This document shows, in pieces, positions 48,672 to 62,300 of a DNA stretch of 64,000 nt. Where the stretch lies: assembly GCF_029168945.1 (NCBI RefSeq), contig NC_083601.1, forward strand, positions 37,747,660 through 37,811,659. Direction: 5' to 3'. The stretch is from Cannabis sativa. Taxonomy: Eukaryota; Streptophyta; Magnoliopsida; Rosales; Cannabaceae. The notes under the pieces were generated by a model. That model worked only from the letters and a program-made list of their open reading frames with translations, did not search any database and was not told the DNA's origin. A program made the position numbers and the translations under genes. Each line of letters starts with the position of its first letter. Positions within the stretch are counted from its first letter, which is position 1.

Positions 48672-49142
48672 ATTTGGATATGAATGAAATTGAACGTAGA
48701 AGTGTAGTGAGAGTGTAAATTGGCTGCTAGTTTGTTCTTAAAGAAAGTGGATTTGTTATGAATTCCTATTTTTATGTGAAAAAATAAAAATAAAACTTAG
48801 AATTCGTCGTAACAGTATATTCAAATTTTCAATTTAAAACCAACTTACAATTTAAAACCTTACAAATAAATAAATAAAAATAACTATTAAACAAGCTGTG
48901 CTTACAAATGTGTTTGAGCGAGACAATTCTACAAACTACTAAGTGTAAAAGAAAAAAACAAAAAAATGAGAAAACAAAATTACGCCATAAGTCTCTCAAA
49001 AATTGAGTTAGATGAACCAATCTCAAAAAATGGCAACAATTCCATTTCTTGTTCTAAAAATTAACACATGTCAAAAATTTATTGGTCACACCAAAATTTT
49101 ATTTAAAAAAATATAAATAAATTATATAAAATCATAAAATAT
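48672..49142 (-). promoter_or_regulatory. Upstream region of the fructokinase
   Basis: About 470 bp of AT-rich DNA before the fructokinase ATG, ending at a MITE. No distinctive element was recognised, so it is assigned as promoter by position only. Confidence 0.35.
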
Positions 49143-49143
49143 A

Positions 49144-49472
49144 GTAAATACCATTTTGGATTCTATGTTTTATAAAAATTATCAATTGAATCCTCTATTT
49201 TGTTAAATGACAAAATAGAGCCTATATTTTCTAAAATGGTAAAAATAGGACTCTAAACTCAATTTCAACAAGTTTATATATTTTTTAATATAACCAAATT
49301 TTAGACAATTTCTAACACGAACAGATAAAAAAAGTAACCAGTTTTGTCATAACATCTCTAGATGGTCCTATTTGTAAAATTTTAGAAAATACAAGGTTCA
49401 TTTTGTCATTTAACAAAATAGATGGTCCAATTAGTAACTTTTACAAAACACGGAATCGAAAATGGTATTTAC
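49144..49472. mobile_element. MITE with GTAAATACCATTTT ends
   Basis: Inverted ends of about 38 bp: GTAAATACCATTTTGGATTC on the left, and the complement of GAATCGAAAATGGTATTTAC on the right. Inner blocks (TTGTTAAATGACAAAATAGA and TTTTGTCATTTAACAAAATA) also pair. Noncoding, probably MULE-like; the target duplication was not resolved. Confidence 0.65.
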
Positions 49473-49617
49473 CCTAAAAAAACTTATTTTTTCTTCTTCT
49501 TCTCCATGTACTTGCTCACTGCCCAAGTACCTATATTCCCAGCATCACCGTTATTTTTTTTATTATTATTTTTTCTTCTTTAATCCTAATCTACAACCAC
49601 CACTGCATCACTACCCC

Positions 49618-49905
49618 CACTACAAAAAATCTTACTTTTAGTCACAACAAAACTTATGACTAAAAGTAAAAAAGTTGTGACTAATTATAAATTGTCATTC
49701 TTATGTCGTGACTAAAAAGTCTGTGGCTAAAATATTAGTCACAAAAATTACAATTTGTTGTGACTAAAAGTATTTTTAGTCACAATACTTATTGTGACTA
49801 AAACTAAATTAGTGACTACTTGTATTCATATACCATGTTTAGTCACAAGTAACTTTTTTTTGTGACTAAAAGTTTGATAGTATTTTTTTTTTTTTTTTTG
49901 TAATG
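49618..49905 (-). mobile_element. CACTA-type MITE, family A, copy 3 (inverted, 288 bp)
   Basis: Ends CACTACAAAAAA and TTTTTTGTAATG (one mismatch to the consensus), with target duplication CCC (49615-49617 and 49906-49908). The internal order TTACTTTTAGTCACAAC... is the reverse complement of the copies at 26209 and 39801. A T-run near 49882-49899 has expanded. Confidence 0.82.
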
Positions 49906-49908
49906 CCC

Positions 49909-50279
49909 ACTACCACAGCTATCATCGCCGAACCCATTAAAGCTCGATTCTCATCTATTTATTATGAAAGATTTTGATTTTGAGATTTCAATCATTAATT
50001 TGGGGATTTAAAAGTTTGCAGCAGAGCAATCATAGACAGAAATGTAAAGGAAGAATAAGGCAAAGACTTACTCACTGTGATCGTCGAGCACTTGAAACTT
50101 CGTGCGATCACTTAAACGGAGCTTGAAAGCTTAAGAACTTTGAAGAAAATTCTTGCGCCTAGATTTTTGGTTTTGAAAATGGCTAAAAAAGGTGGAAATG
50201 GAATTTAGTTTTTCTTTTATATGCTACTCGAAAGGAAAGTTAGTAATTTAGTTTTAAATTTCACTTCCCTCCCCAAAAG
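49909..50279. other. Intergenic DNA
   Basis: Mixed-composition DNA with no recognised gene or element. It may include part of the older LTR-like insertion that follows. Confidence 0.35.
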
Positions 50280-51175
50280 AAGACAATTAAAGCTCATCAT
50301 GAAGTATAACCGACAGAAGCCTGTTTCCCCATAACTGTCTACACGATATCCAATGTATAATTTTCTAGACAAAGCATTAAATGATGGAGATACTAAAGTG
50401 ACGTGAGGGGATATGCATGCTTCGGGAAGGTCGTGTTATACCCAGGACGTCACGTGGGAGCAGACTCGTGTCACCCGTCTAATCGACCTGTAATCCGAAG
50501 AAGTCCACGTACGAGCTGTTGTTCCCACACAGACTTGGAGGACAAATGTTATCCCAATTTTTACAAGGTGACATGGCACTCAACTGGGTAACACGCATCA
50601 AGCATATTTCTACCTAAACGGGGTATACTCGCTTAAGGTTTCGTCCACAACGATTCAAGGCCATGTTAGTTAAGAATAGTTCTTCAACAAGTATCATCCG
50701 AGCAAGTTCTATGCCTCGCACTTCTTCTAGAAGATTAGATATGTCTAGCTGAGTTCCATTCTCCGTACAGAAGAATGCGGTAATTGAAGATCCCAAAGAT
50801 ATTTTCCTTAAATTTCTCCACAATTATAGCTTAATTAGAATCCATATTTCTATGGGATTGGTTTATCTGATTAAGAGAATCGTGGGATTTAATAGTTAGT
50901 TTCTCGAATTCTATTTTCAAACATTGCATCTTGTATTTTCTTTATAAATAGAGGAGTCATTTCGCTGAGGAAGGATCCTTTTTTCGACTTTCAAAAGAGC
51001 TCTTATGCTGCTAAAATATTTGTAAGTTTTTTCGAGATTGTTAAGAAACTCACTTAGTCGGACTCTTGTGATCTTAATAATTATCAAAATAATATAATAA
51101 AAAGGGGAGTAGGCTATTACTATCATCAAAGGGCCGAACCTTTATTAAATCCAAATGCTTTAAAGACTCCCCTCG
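50280..51175 (+). mobile_element. LTR-like fragment, probably of a gypsy-type retrotransposon
   Basis: GC content rises sharply (50400-50660, with GACGTCACGTGGGAG-like sequence). A TATA-box-like TTTATAAATAGAGGAG follows at about 50940-50955, then a downstream region ending GTAGGCTATTAC and GGGCCGAACC, an arrangement common in plant gypsy LTRs. No terminal TG/CA pair or target duplication could be set, and no gag or pol is seen. Confidence 0.4.
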
Positions 51176-51254
51176 TTGGCTAAAAGCGGGGTCAACACCT
51201 TTATTTTTACTAAGAAAAGAAAAAAGGATTTCGATTTCCTGAAATCAAAACTTT

Positions 51255-52790
51255 GTCAGTGATTGGAAGGATGGAAAATGAAGACTATGTCTACTATTGG
51301 GAGAATGGTGTCTATAAACTCTATTGCTCTTGCTATCCCAACCTACTCTATGTCTACCGTTAAAATTCTAATTACTTCCTACCGAGAATTGGATGCTTCA
51401 ATCAGGAGATACTGGTTGAATGGAACTTTGGATAAAATAGATTTCTGGCTGCAAAATCTTGGGATCACCTCTGTCAACTCAAATCTTGTGAAGGTTTGAG
51501 TTTTAGACGTATGGAAGATATCTAGCTCTTTTGGCTAATTGCTTGTTTCTTGACTTCAAACTCCAATAGACCCTTGACTATCTCCCTCAAAGCCACATAT
51601 ATATTTCCCCTATGAATTATTTTTGAGTGTTCAGCCTATAGACTCTGATAATTTTTTGTGGAATGATATTCTTGAGGCTAGAAAGATCGTTCTTGATGGA
51701 GCCTGGACTATCATTGCCACTAGTGAATATATTGATCTTTGGTGACAGCTTTGGATCCCGTGGATGGAATATGAAGAATTGTGGGAGATTATGTAATCTA
51801 TTCGAAGTAAAATACCTGGAATCTCCTTTTTAGAAGATCCAGAACTTGAAACTAAGACTTTCTCCAATTTCTTTTTGGGGAAGAACTGGGGAAAAAGTAG
51901 GAACAATTAAATTCTTTCTCAAATAGATGTTGATACTGTGATTTGGAAAGCCTCCCTTTCTGGTCTTTTTTCTATCAAAAGTGCCTATCTAGAAGATCAA
52001 AAGAATAAATTTACCACTACTCAGGATATTTGGAGTTGGTGACAATCCAAGATAGAGCATGATGATTTGGAGGATTGTCTCTGGCGTTCTTTCTACCAAA
52101 GATAAGTATTCTTTTCGTGATGATAAGAAGTGTTTATTTTATCATGTTTATGAGGAAAACCCTTTTCATTTATTTGTTTTGATGCTCTGTTGCGACTGCA
52201 TGCTTTTTGGTTTTGGTGGACCTTTACTTTTGTGGGTTGATTTCATCTGAAATGCCTTATCTCGTTTACAAGTTCTTAACATAACAGCCTTTCCTTTGAT
52301 GGAAGTTATTTGGAAATGGAAGAATAGTGTGTTTACCATAATTTTTCTAACTATGTGATTATAGGAAATCTAGTTTAGGAAGTTGTGGGGAGATTCTTGG
52401 AGATGCAACTTTACACTTCCACTCCTTATTACCAGAGACCTCTAACAAATAGAACACTGCATACTTCTCTTGCAAAGAAATTTTTTTTTTATTGATGGAT
52501 GTTTTAAAGATGAAAGATTTGGTGGTGCAATACTAGCCTTTGGTCAGCTAAATTGGAGGCTTTAAAAATAGTCTTGCTTTGGGCTATGATCATCAATGGG
52601 ACAATCTGATCATTCTTACTGACTCTCTACGAGTGGTTCGCACATTGTCTAGTGGAAGACCCCCTGACTGGTAGATGTTTCCTTTACTTTTGTTAATAAT
52701 GATGTTGTTCAATTTGTTGACAAGCTTCAAAGGATGCTAGAATATCTAGCTAACAGCAGTTTGATGAACTTTCAAGGGGAGGGATTTCCC
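51255..52790 (+). pseudogene. Decayed L1-type LINE: reverse transcriptase C-terminus, zf-RVT, RNase H
   Basis: The frame at 51263-51499 reads MKTMSTIGRMVSINSIALAI then PTYSMSTVKI, the conserved C-terminal part of plant LINE reverse transcriptases. After a frameshift, the order continues with RRMEDI, then DIWSW and a zinc-binding (zf-RVT) block recognisable from VYEENPFHLF. RNase H-like sequence follows (KLEALKIVLLWA, and ILTDSLRVVRTL across frames). Multiple stops and shifts make it non-functional. Confidence 0.72.
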
Positions 52791-53333
52791 CTATGTATAT
52801 TACTAGCTTAATTTGTAATTTGTATCTTATGAATGGATATGGTATATATATATTATGTGGGGGTATAGTGTTGATTTTTGAACGACCTAATATTATTACC
52901 TTTTATGAACAAAAAATATATGGGTGTGATGATGAGGAATATAATATTTTGTTTACATGTAATTTTAAGATTTTGTTTAAAAAAAAAAATCACAAAAAAG
53001 AGTACCTTAAGTAAGATATGTTCCAATATCATTTTTATCATGAAAACTTATATCACCATAAAGGGACACTTAGAGCATCACATAGATATAAATATACTGC
53101 ACACATTTACATATGATATAAATATATATGTAATATATTATTGGAATTACATATCACAGATAAAAACCGAAAGGGCTAATAACTCCTGCCTTGCAATTAG
53201 TAGAAATAATGAGTCGATCGGTAGAAGATGAGAAATGAAATTAAGTATTACAAACACCATAAGTTGATTTAATTAAAGTTATACTGTTTCTTTAATTAAT
53301 TATAAGGTCCAAATATATAGTGGCAGTACTCAC

Positions 53334-56300
53334 TCAAAGCACCCATCCTTGCATGAAGTTAGTCTCAGAACCAGACATGGTCTTTGGTATACTATGAGAA
53401 GTCCCTTCAGCTGGGACATACTGATGATATCTGTTTTCAAAAATGAAACAACAGAGTCACAAACTTAAATTATAGTTTCCTTTGGCTGTTTGTTTGGCAA
53501 CACTATATAACTATCATATATATTAATTGTCACTTTATTTACCCTATTTGTAAAATGGGTTCCGAAAGGTGGTGGCAGTCCATTGTGATGTTGCTCTGAG
53601 AAGAAGTATGCAAAGCAAAGCTGGTGCTTCCAGACGCCAAGTTACTGTTCCATATGTTTTGATTTTGAATGGCTTTCAGGTTTTGTCCTTCTGCGTCAAG
53701 CTGACCAAATCAAACAAAACAAATACATATCACACACTACCTATTATATAATATATATCTTAACTACACGTCAAAAACAGAGGACATTTTGCCAATTACA
53801 TATAAACATATATAATAACCTTAATCTTAAGCTGCTTGTTAAGGTCTCCAAGTTGACGCTCCTGCCAAATTGAAGCAGAGAACCATCACAAGGATATCAA
53901 TCATTCGATGATCAATCAGAATATCCAATGATTATTATTCATTAATAAAAACAATATCAAAAGTAGCTAATTAGATCACGAATACATATATATATATATA
54001 TACATATATATATGGCCACACAGAACGCGCGCACCTTTTTACGCAGGTCTTCCATTTGTTCAATCATAATCTGCATCTGTGAATAAATGTTTTTAAGGTG
54101 TATATAATATTGAGATGAATGTGTTGCATTTGATTTATATATATATTTATATATATATATATATTTATATATCAAAAGGGAAAAAGGAATTAATAAAGAA
54201 GTTAAATTCCAACATATATATCTGTTAGAGATTTTATTACAATGGAAGAAAATCAAGATATTACAACTCTATTGTAATACAATACAAGGACCAACAAAGA
54301 GATTAAATAAATGTTACAACAACATAATATACAATATATATACACTATATATTATATATAAGAAAGGTAGAAGAAAATAGATTACAACACATGTAAAACA
54401 ATATAAATATATAATAAGAGAATAATATATATATACTCACTCACAACCTTGAGTGTAGAATACTGGGGATCACCATGACTTGAACAAGGTATTACACCTT
54501 TGTCCAAAAACTTATTTCCCCCTATCTCTAAGCACTAAGGGAACTCTCTAGGAAATAGCTTTGGGAATTATCAAGCCTTAGGGTTTTCTAGCAAAGTGCT
54601 TTTTTTGATAGAAAACTTGACATCTCTTACTCCCAAATGAGCACCATAGACCTCCTTTATATAGTGTTTAGGATATCACCATTTGAAATTCAAACTCATA
54701 ACCCCTATAGATGTTATGGACTCAAATGTAACTCTTACACACACCATAACTCCTATAGCATTAAGAATTTCAAATAAAGGTGTGTAACATCTTTTACACT
54801 CTTAATGTTGGTGATAATGGTGGAGGTTACTCATAGTAACAACTCCCCAAATGTTACAAAAAGATGACAACTAATATAGTCATATGTTACATATTATTAG
54901 TTTATTACACATATTCAATCTAAATATTATATTATTATAAATAATATAACAATCCCCCACTAGATTAAATATTATCTCTTTAGTAATAAACTTGTAACAT
55001 TTGTAACATTTATTTAATCAATCAAAAATATTATATCAAAATATAACATTCCCCCACTTTGATTGACTAAATACACACTTCTAAAGAAATCTTGCTTAGG
55101 TGCATTAGGTAAAATGTCTTTCGACTTGAATTTTACCTTAGTGTAGTTACCACAAAGTTTGATGAAATTTTGGTTGCCGTAGCATTGAACCATTATTCCT
55201 TTAATACAAACCGGTGATAACACACACACCCTCGCTAATGCTCACTTGAGACCGCATGTCTCGCTCTTGCACCGTTAATGGCCATGTGCAAAATTCCAAT
55301 TCATGGACTCTCTAGAGAATAACTCCCAATTCTCATAAGAGGCGGCACCACCTCTAGTCCATATAGGTGGATTTTTAGTGTCTCACCACTCGTTAGACAC
55401 TTCTTAAGCTTAAGTGAGTTTTCTTAAGCTTAAGCTCCATTAAAAAACCTTTCGGTTTTAACCCTCAATTTTCACAACATGTACTCATCCATAGATGGGA
55501 CAATTGAGTACAATATTCACTCTATTGACTTGTTATTACCTATTGAACTTAAGACTAGATGTTTACTAGTGTTAAGATAGGTTACCATCAATGAGAGAAA
55601 CACTAAGGGAGTTTAGGTCCCATCCCTCGAAAATTCATGCTTTAATCTTGTACGGAGATTAAGCGATTTGTTATAACCTCTCACTATTGATTCCATGTGA
55701 ATCATGCATGCCAAAATATAGTGTTCACTTTGTGACCACTTTTCTCCTTAAGTACTTAAGCTTTGAAAATTCAATCATAAAAGATTAATTTTCACACAAC
55801 TCAAATTCTCAATAATTTTGATACCAAACATATCAAAAATACACCAATATAGACACCAAACATGTCTAAATTCTCATATTTTATTTTTAGACACCAAGTA
55901 TGTCTAAACTTTCTCATATTGGAGTATACACCCCCACACTTTCACATTTCATTATCAAGACAATATCTTGATTTTGAAATATAGAAGACCACTTTGTCTC
56001 TATAATTTTTCTTAAATTTAATTTCCTTCTTGAAATTATTTTCACCAAAATTTGACACCAAATATGTCAATATTTTCACTTATGCACATAGCCAAACTTG
56101 ATTTAAAATTTGAATTCAAAATCAAATAAATTAATCAACAATGTCTCAACACATTTTGATTAAATTTGTGGCTCACCCCCACATGTCTAGCATAAAGTGT
56201 ATATAAAAAATATCACTTTTGTGTATTTTCCTCTTGAAATGACTTTTTAAGGTCACCTTAAAAAATATCATTTGACATTTTTAGTTTTCTCAACAAAACT

Positions 56301-59300
56301 AAAATGTCAAATAACTCACATTACTACTCATCAAATAATGTGCTTATTTTTACCATAATTTTAAGCTTATCTCCTTATTGAGATTAGCCTAAAATTATAC
56401 CAAAGTTAACAAAATTCTCATCAATTTTGTTTACAACTTTGATTATTTAAGATTCAAAATTGCTTCACTATTTTTTGAATCCACATTAATTCATAAACTT
56501 TTGAGTCCAAAATTACTCTTCTAATTTATGGCTCATTTCACAAATTTGGATCCACTTTTAATCCATTTGTTCTTGCTATGACAAGACAATTCTCATAAGT
56601 GTAACTCTCATATAGTTCACTTTTCTTATCTCATAAGATGAGATGATTATCTCTTATAATCCAATAAAAGATGTAATTTCTCAAAAGTCATATTTTATTA
56701 TCTCATAAAGTGAGATGTTCACCACCAAATTGAAAAAGAATTTAAAATATTCTTTATTCACAAAATAGATGATAATAATTCTCACAATAATAATAAACAC
56801 TATTTTATTACTATCAACATTATTATCATGCTATGTAACTCATATATTAATATAATATGTATGTTACTAATCAACATCTCATATGTAACATACACATAAT
56901 ATCAATATTAAATTCACAATATATATGTTACATATCTCATATATATATATAACATATATATATATTATAATATACATATATATATCATATACACATAATA
57001 CATATACATATATTAATTACACAACTATATATGTTACATACCTCACACATATATAACATATATACACTTTAATATACATGATATGTATATAACATATATT
57101 ATATATGCATGTCTCATATAAATTCATAGAAATAATTATTTCTACATATTTAATCTCACTAATATATATTATATCACATGCTCTACATATATATAATATA
57201 TATTACTCATATATACATATTATATATTATATATCTCACATATATACATACAATAATATGATATAAATTTCAAATATCATATATATAATATGATATAAAC
57301 ACATGATCACATATATATAACTCATATATATATCATATATATTACTATCATATAAAATGGTAAATCAAAAAATATAAACCACCATGCTCACCCATGAATG
57401 GTTTTCACAAAATCCCTTATCCTTGTATTCTCAAAATCTTGATTTATAACCTCTTCCATTGATAAGGGATAAGCTTTTGATTGTTAGAGATTTTATTACA
57501 ATGGAAGAAAATCAAGATATTACAACTCTATTGTAATACAATACAAGGACCAACAAAGAGATTAAATAAATGTTACAACAACATAATATACAATATATAT
57601 ACACTATATATGTTATATATATAAGAAAGGTAGAAGAAGATAGATTACAACACATGTAAAATAATATAAATATATAATAAGAGAATAATATATATATACT
57701 CACTCACAACCTTGAGTGTAGAATAGTGGGGATCACCATGACTTGAACAAGGTATTACACCTTTGTCCAAAAGCTTATTTCCCCCTATCTCTAAGCACTA
57801 AGGGAACTCTCTAGGAAATAGCTTTGGGAATTATCAAGCCTTAGGGTTTTCTAGCAAAGTGCTTTTTTTGATAGAAAACTTGACATCTCTTACTCCCAAA
57901 TGAGCACCATAGACCTCCTTTATATAGTGTTTAGGATATCACCATTTGAAATTCAAACTCATAACCCCTATAGATGTTATGGACTCAAATGTAACTCTTA
58001 CACACACCATAACTCCTATAGCATTAAGAATTTCAAATAAAGGTGTGTAACATCTTTTACACTCTTAATGTTGGTGATAATGGTGGAGGTTACTCATAGT
58101 AACAACTCCCCAAATGTTACAAAAAGATGACAACTAATATAGTCATATGTTACATATTATTAGTTTATTACACATATTCAATCTAAATATTATATTATTA
58201 TAAATAATATAACAATATCATTACATGTATATAAGATGCATATATATACCTTCTTTTGTCTAACTTGTGCAAGAGATCCTTCAAGTTGTTTTTCAAGATT
58301 TTGCAACTCTTTCACATTAAGAGGTCCGAGATCTTCACCAAGCAAATGCCTTAAAATAGATAATTTACTCAACTAAAAATTAGTAATTAAATTTATATTA
58401 GCTAGAGAATCTCGTGTACATTTATTTCTTTTTATTTTTTTTTTTTAAAAAAAAGATACAAAATCCACTTACTAATACATTAATTTTAAACAAATAGCTA
58501 CATGTAATAGATGTTCAAGAACATATGCATAGATCTGTATATATAGAACAACATAATGCTGATGTTTAGAGACTAACTAATATTTATATATATGTGTATG
58601 TATATAACACCTTTGAGTACGCTCGAGAGACTCATATTTGGTCTTTAATTTTGTAATTTCGTGGTACCAGCTCTGCATTGGTAGATTGATCACAATTCAA
58701 AAATGTTTATTAGAATAATAAACGATGTTTGTTACTATAACATAAACACTAGCCACTACCTCTTAAAGATTATTATCGAACTTCAAAATGCTAGCTATTT
58801 ATTTATTGAACAAGAGATCGATATCTATTTAAAGAAATTACGCTCCTACAAGCTAGCTCTATTTCCCCAATAAATTAATTAAAAGTGTGTAGTGTGTACT
58901 ATACACTCCATTATCATATTATATCTAAATTTCAAACAACTCACAGAAATAAAATATGACTCAAATCCATTCCTTACTCACTATATATATATAAATAACT
59001 GGGGGCTGGCGTAACCAGCTAGGAATTTTCTATGTATATACATATAATAAATTTCTGGCTCTAATAAGTTCAGAACTTAACTATATATTGAAAATGTATA
59101 TGCATTTATATATTTGTATAAAAATAATATATCACTGAGAATGTTTTGTTTGATCAATATAATAGGCTATAGAAAGAATAATGATACATAATGCACGCAT
59201 ATATATATCATGGTTCGTATTTTGTATTTTCTGTTTTGAAAGTAACTGTATAATTATTAAATAGTATATAGTAATTATACAATTTAGCAATTATACTGTA

Positions 59301-62300
59301 TTTTAAAATATAAGGTAGTTTAAAAATGAGATGTTAATTATATACAAATTCTTAATATTTTATTTTAAAAAAATAATTAATAATTATAAGGAAAAATAAT
59401 ATTTTTTTTAATAACTAATGTTTAAAATGGAAAATTTCAGTAACTCGAGTAAAATTACGTACTCAACTTTCGTAGATAATAATTAGAGAGTTTAATTAGA
59501 GAATCTCTCAATATTACCTCAAATTATAAAATTACTGTAATTACTAACTTATCAAATTTTATAATTATCTCCAATTACACACAAATATAATTACACCACC
59601 GTGCTTTTACAAATGCGTCTTTAAACACAATATATATATTTATATGTATGTGTTTATATATATATATTTGATGATAGTTGGAGAATTAATATACCTGTGT
59701 CTCGCGTTCAACACTACTATTATCATGAGGAGTGAAGGAACAACGCTGGTATCGCTCAAGTGTTTTAGTTATACTGCAAATCAAAGATAAATAAAAACCA
59801 ACTTATAATTATCAAGAGCTATATATATACATCATATATATGAAATTCTAAATAAGATGATCAGTAAAATGCCTCTAGTTAATCAAATAGATCAATACCT
59901 TCTTAGTATATAACACTTTATATATATTGGTAGACAAGAACCAACCATTATATACAAAATTATAATATATATTCATATTTTTCTCAAAAATATACATACA
60001 CATATATACATTTAAAAGGAGAACAACTTTTTCTCTTGGTCATATTTGGAAAGTACGTAGCGAAATTGGACTGCACTAAATAATATATAACAGAAAAGAG
60101 TATGTAGTAATTTGCCAACGACAAATAATAGATAAAAAAAAAAAACAATGATATAAAGATGAAATATTTAATAGATTTGAAAAGGACAAAATTAATTAGT
60201 TATAAGTTTTCTAATGAGATTAAATTATCATACTATGTGGGACAACAAGAGATAATATCCAAATAATTTCAATTTGAAAATATACATAGATGAATATCAC
60301 AATGTGGAAAAGGCAATATACATACATACATACATGCATTATGCATAGATACATACTTGTATAGACATGGAGAGAGAAGATTATTAATTATTAGTTGAAA
60401 AGAACATTCAATTTCAGAGTATGGAGAAGGAAAAATATGAAAGCTGAATCCTGAATGGACACAGAGACTGAAACCGTCATATTTTTCAGACTTTGACTAC
60501 TATGGCAGCTCAGAGAGAAATCATTATTTTTTACTACTTACACTAATTAAGTATTGGTTAATGAATATCAAACTGAGCCAGCAGTGATTTAAATTCCTGA
60601 TAACTGAAAATATAATTGAGTACTAATTAATTAAACCTTTGTTTGATCAACATCTCCAAATTCCCACGTCTCTTAATTTGTTTCATTCTACTTTTATCCA
60701 ATCCCATATTTTATATTTCAAACACATATTTTGAAGAAATTAAGGTAACAATATATTCCCAAAACTACTGAGCTCTAGACTACCACCCATTTGAGTATAT
60801 GCATAGGATTTGCCATGTACATGTACATAATATTATATATACACGCATCTTTTTGGAGAGATTATTATGTAATAAAATGGCAGAATAAATAGATAAATGA
60901 AATTAATTAGAGCAAATATATGAATTGGTAAGATCCAAATCATATCATGAGTGAGTGTTTGCAGCTTTGATGTGAGAGAGAGAGTCCAAGAAACTAGTGG
61001 GTTTTTTTGTGTTTCTAAAATTAAAGAAGAACACGAGCTAGCTAGAGATCATGACATGAATCGAATGATTGATGAGGTTGAGGTGAGGAGTACTGTACGA
61101 GGAACACTGATAAAACCAAGAGATATTCTTGGGATCCAAAATGAAAGAAAGAGGACAAAGCTGAAGAAATGCCAATATATTAATGAGAAAAGGGTTTTGA
61201 TCATGAAAAAACAAAAGAGCTCAAGTACTACTGTTCCATCACCCACCCCAAATCATATGATCAAAAACGAATATGCAAAACCCAGTAGAGAGAGGAGAGA
61301 GAGAAAGCTATACTAGCAGTGGTGACTGATGAAATATAAGGTTTCAAATACTAAACATATTATGATGGAACGTCCTACGTGTCCATCTGTGGTTGGATCA
61401 ATTTCTCTCTCTCTCTTTCTTTCACTTCTGATAATACATCCCATATATATGTATTATTTAACACCACAAAAACCATGATCGATCCAATAATAAAAAAAAT
61501 GAGATCAATGGAGGCCGGGAAATTAAAGCACGTAAAATGATTGAGTACTATCCGCGTCCACAGACTGAATAAAAAAAACAAAAGGGAGCAACATTTACAG
61601 AGTCAGACAGTACAGCTCTCTCTAGCTTTGCTAGGTCATTCCATATATACGCTAACATTTTTCTTCTTCTTCTTTTTGTTGCAGATCAAGAAAAGGATTA
61701 TAATTAATTAATTGCATGTAAATTTAAATAATATATATAATAATATAATAGGGAATCGAGAAGAGAGATATACCAATTAAAATAATATATAATTATATAT
61801 ACTCTAGTAATAAAACTACCAGAAAATGAGGCATATATGTTGGAGATTTATTTAATTATTTTCGATAAGAAAATATCGAGCACGATCAAACAGACATATA
61901 ATCGTTAGAGATACTATTCTATTAGTATCCCTAAAACGCAATTTAACTCGTTATTAGTACTTCAAATTAGCACGATAAAGATAATCATGAAAGAAGATTT
62001 TTTTTTTTTGAGTAAATGAAAGAAGATTTTTAAGCCGCGCGCTAAGAAGCAAAGTCAAATAATTAATTAATTAAAACAAAACCATTATTAAACATAAACC
62101 TAGCTATAGTCAGATACAAGATATATCACCACCATATATAAAAAACTGGGATTATATATAGCTGAAAAAATGCAATGTTTAAACATGGCGAGAAGAAAAA
62201 AAGTTGCTCACACATCAGAAGATCATGAAGAAGAGAAAAAATTCAAAAGGGACAAAAATATTCAAGAACGAAAAAAAAAAGGCCAAAATGCAAATTTGGG

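Larger units (their letters stand above)
54223..58214 (-). mobile_element. Complete non-autonomous LTR retrotransposon in AGL6 intron 4 (3,992 bp)
   Basis: Two near-identical LTRs (54223-54951 and 57482-58214) begin TGTTAGAG and end TATAACA, enclosing 2,530 bp. Perfect 5-bp target duplication ATATC at 54218-54222 and 58215-58219. The interior encodes no recognisable gag, protease, integrase or reverse transcriptase on either strand; 56880-57350 is TA-rich. On the minus strand each LTR has a strong TATA box (TATATAAAG), and a purine tract GTGGGGGA abuts the downstream LTR, so transcription runs with AGL6. I could not identify a standard tRNA primer site. It is a LARD/TRIM-like non-autonomous element needing proteins from elsewhere. 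Confidence 0.9.

Noticed and set aside
55014..55229. 71-codon minus-strand frame in the AGL6 intron retrotransposon as gag or pol
   Set aside because: No zinc knuckle, protease, integrase or reverse transcriptase motif, and too short to be a polyprotein domain.
60951..61316. 121-codon frame in AGL6 intron 1
   Set aside because: Lys/Arg/Glu-rich composition with no recognisable domain, inside an intron and on the opposite strand. Most likely chance.
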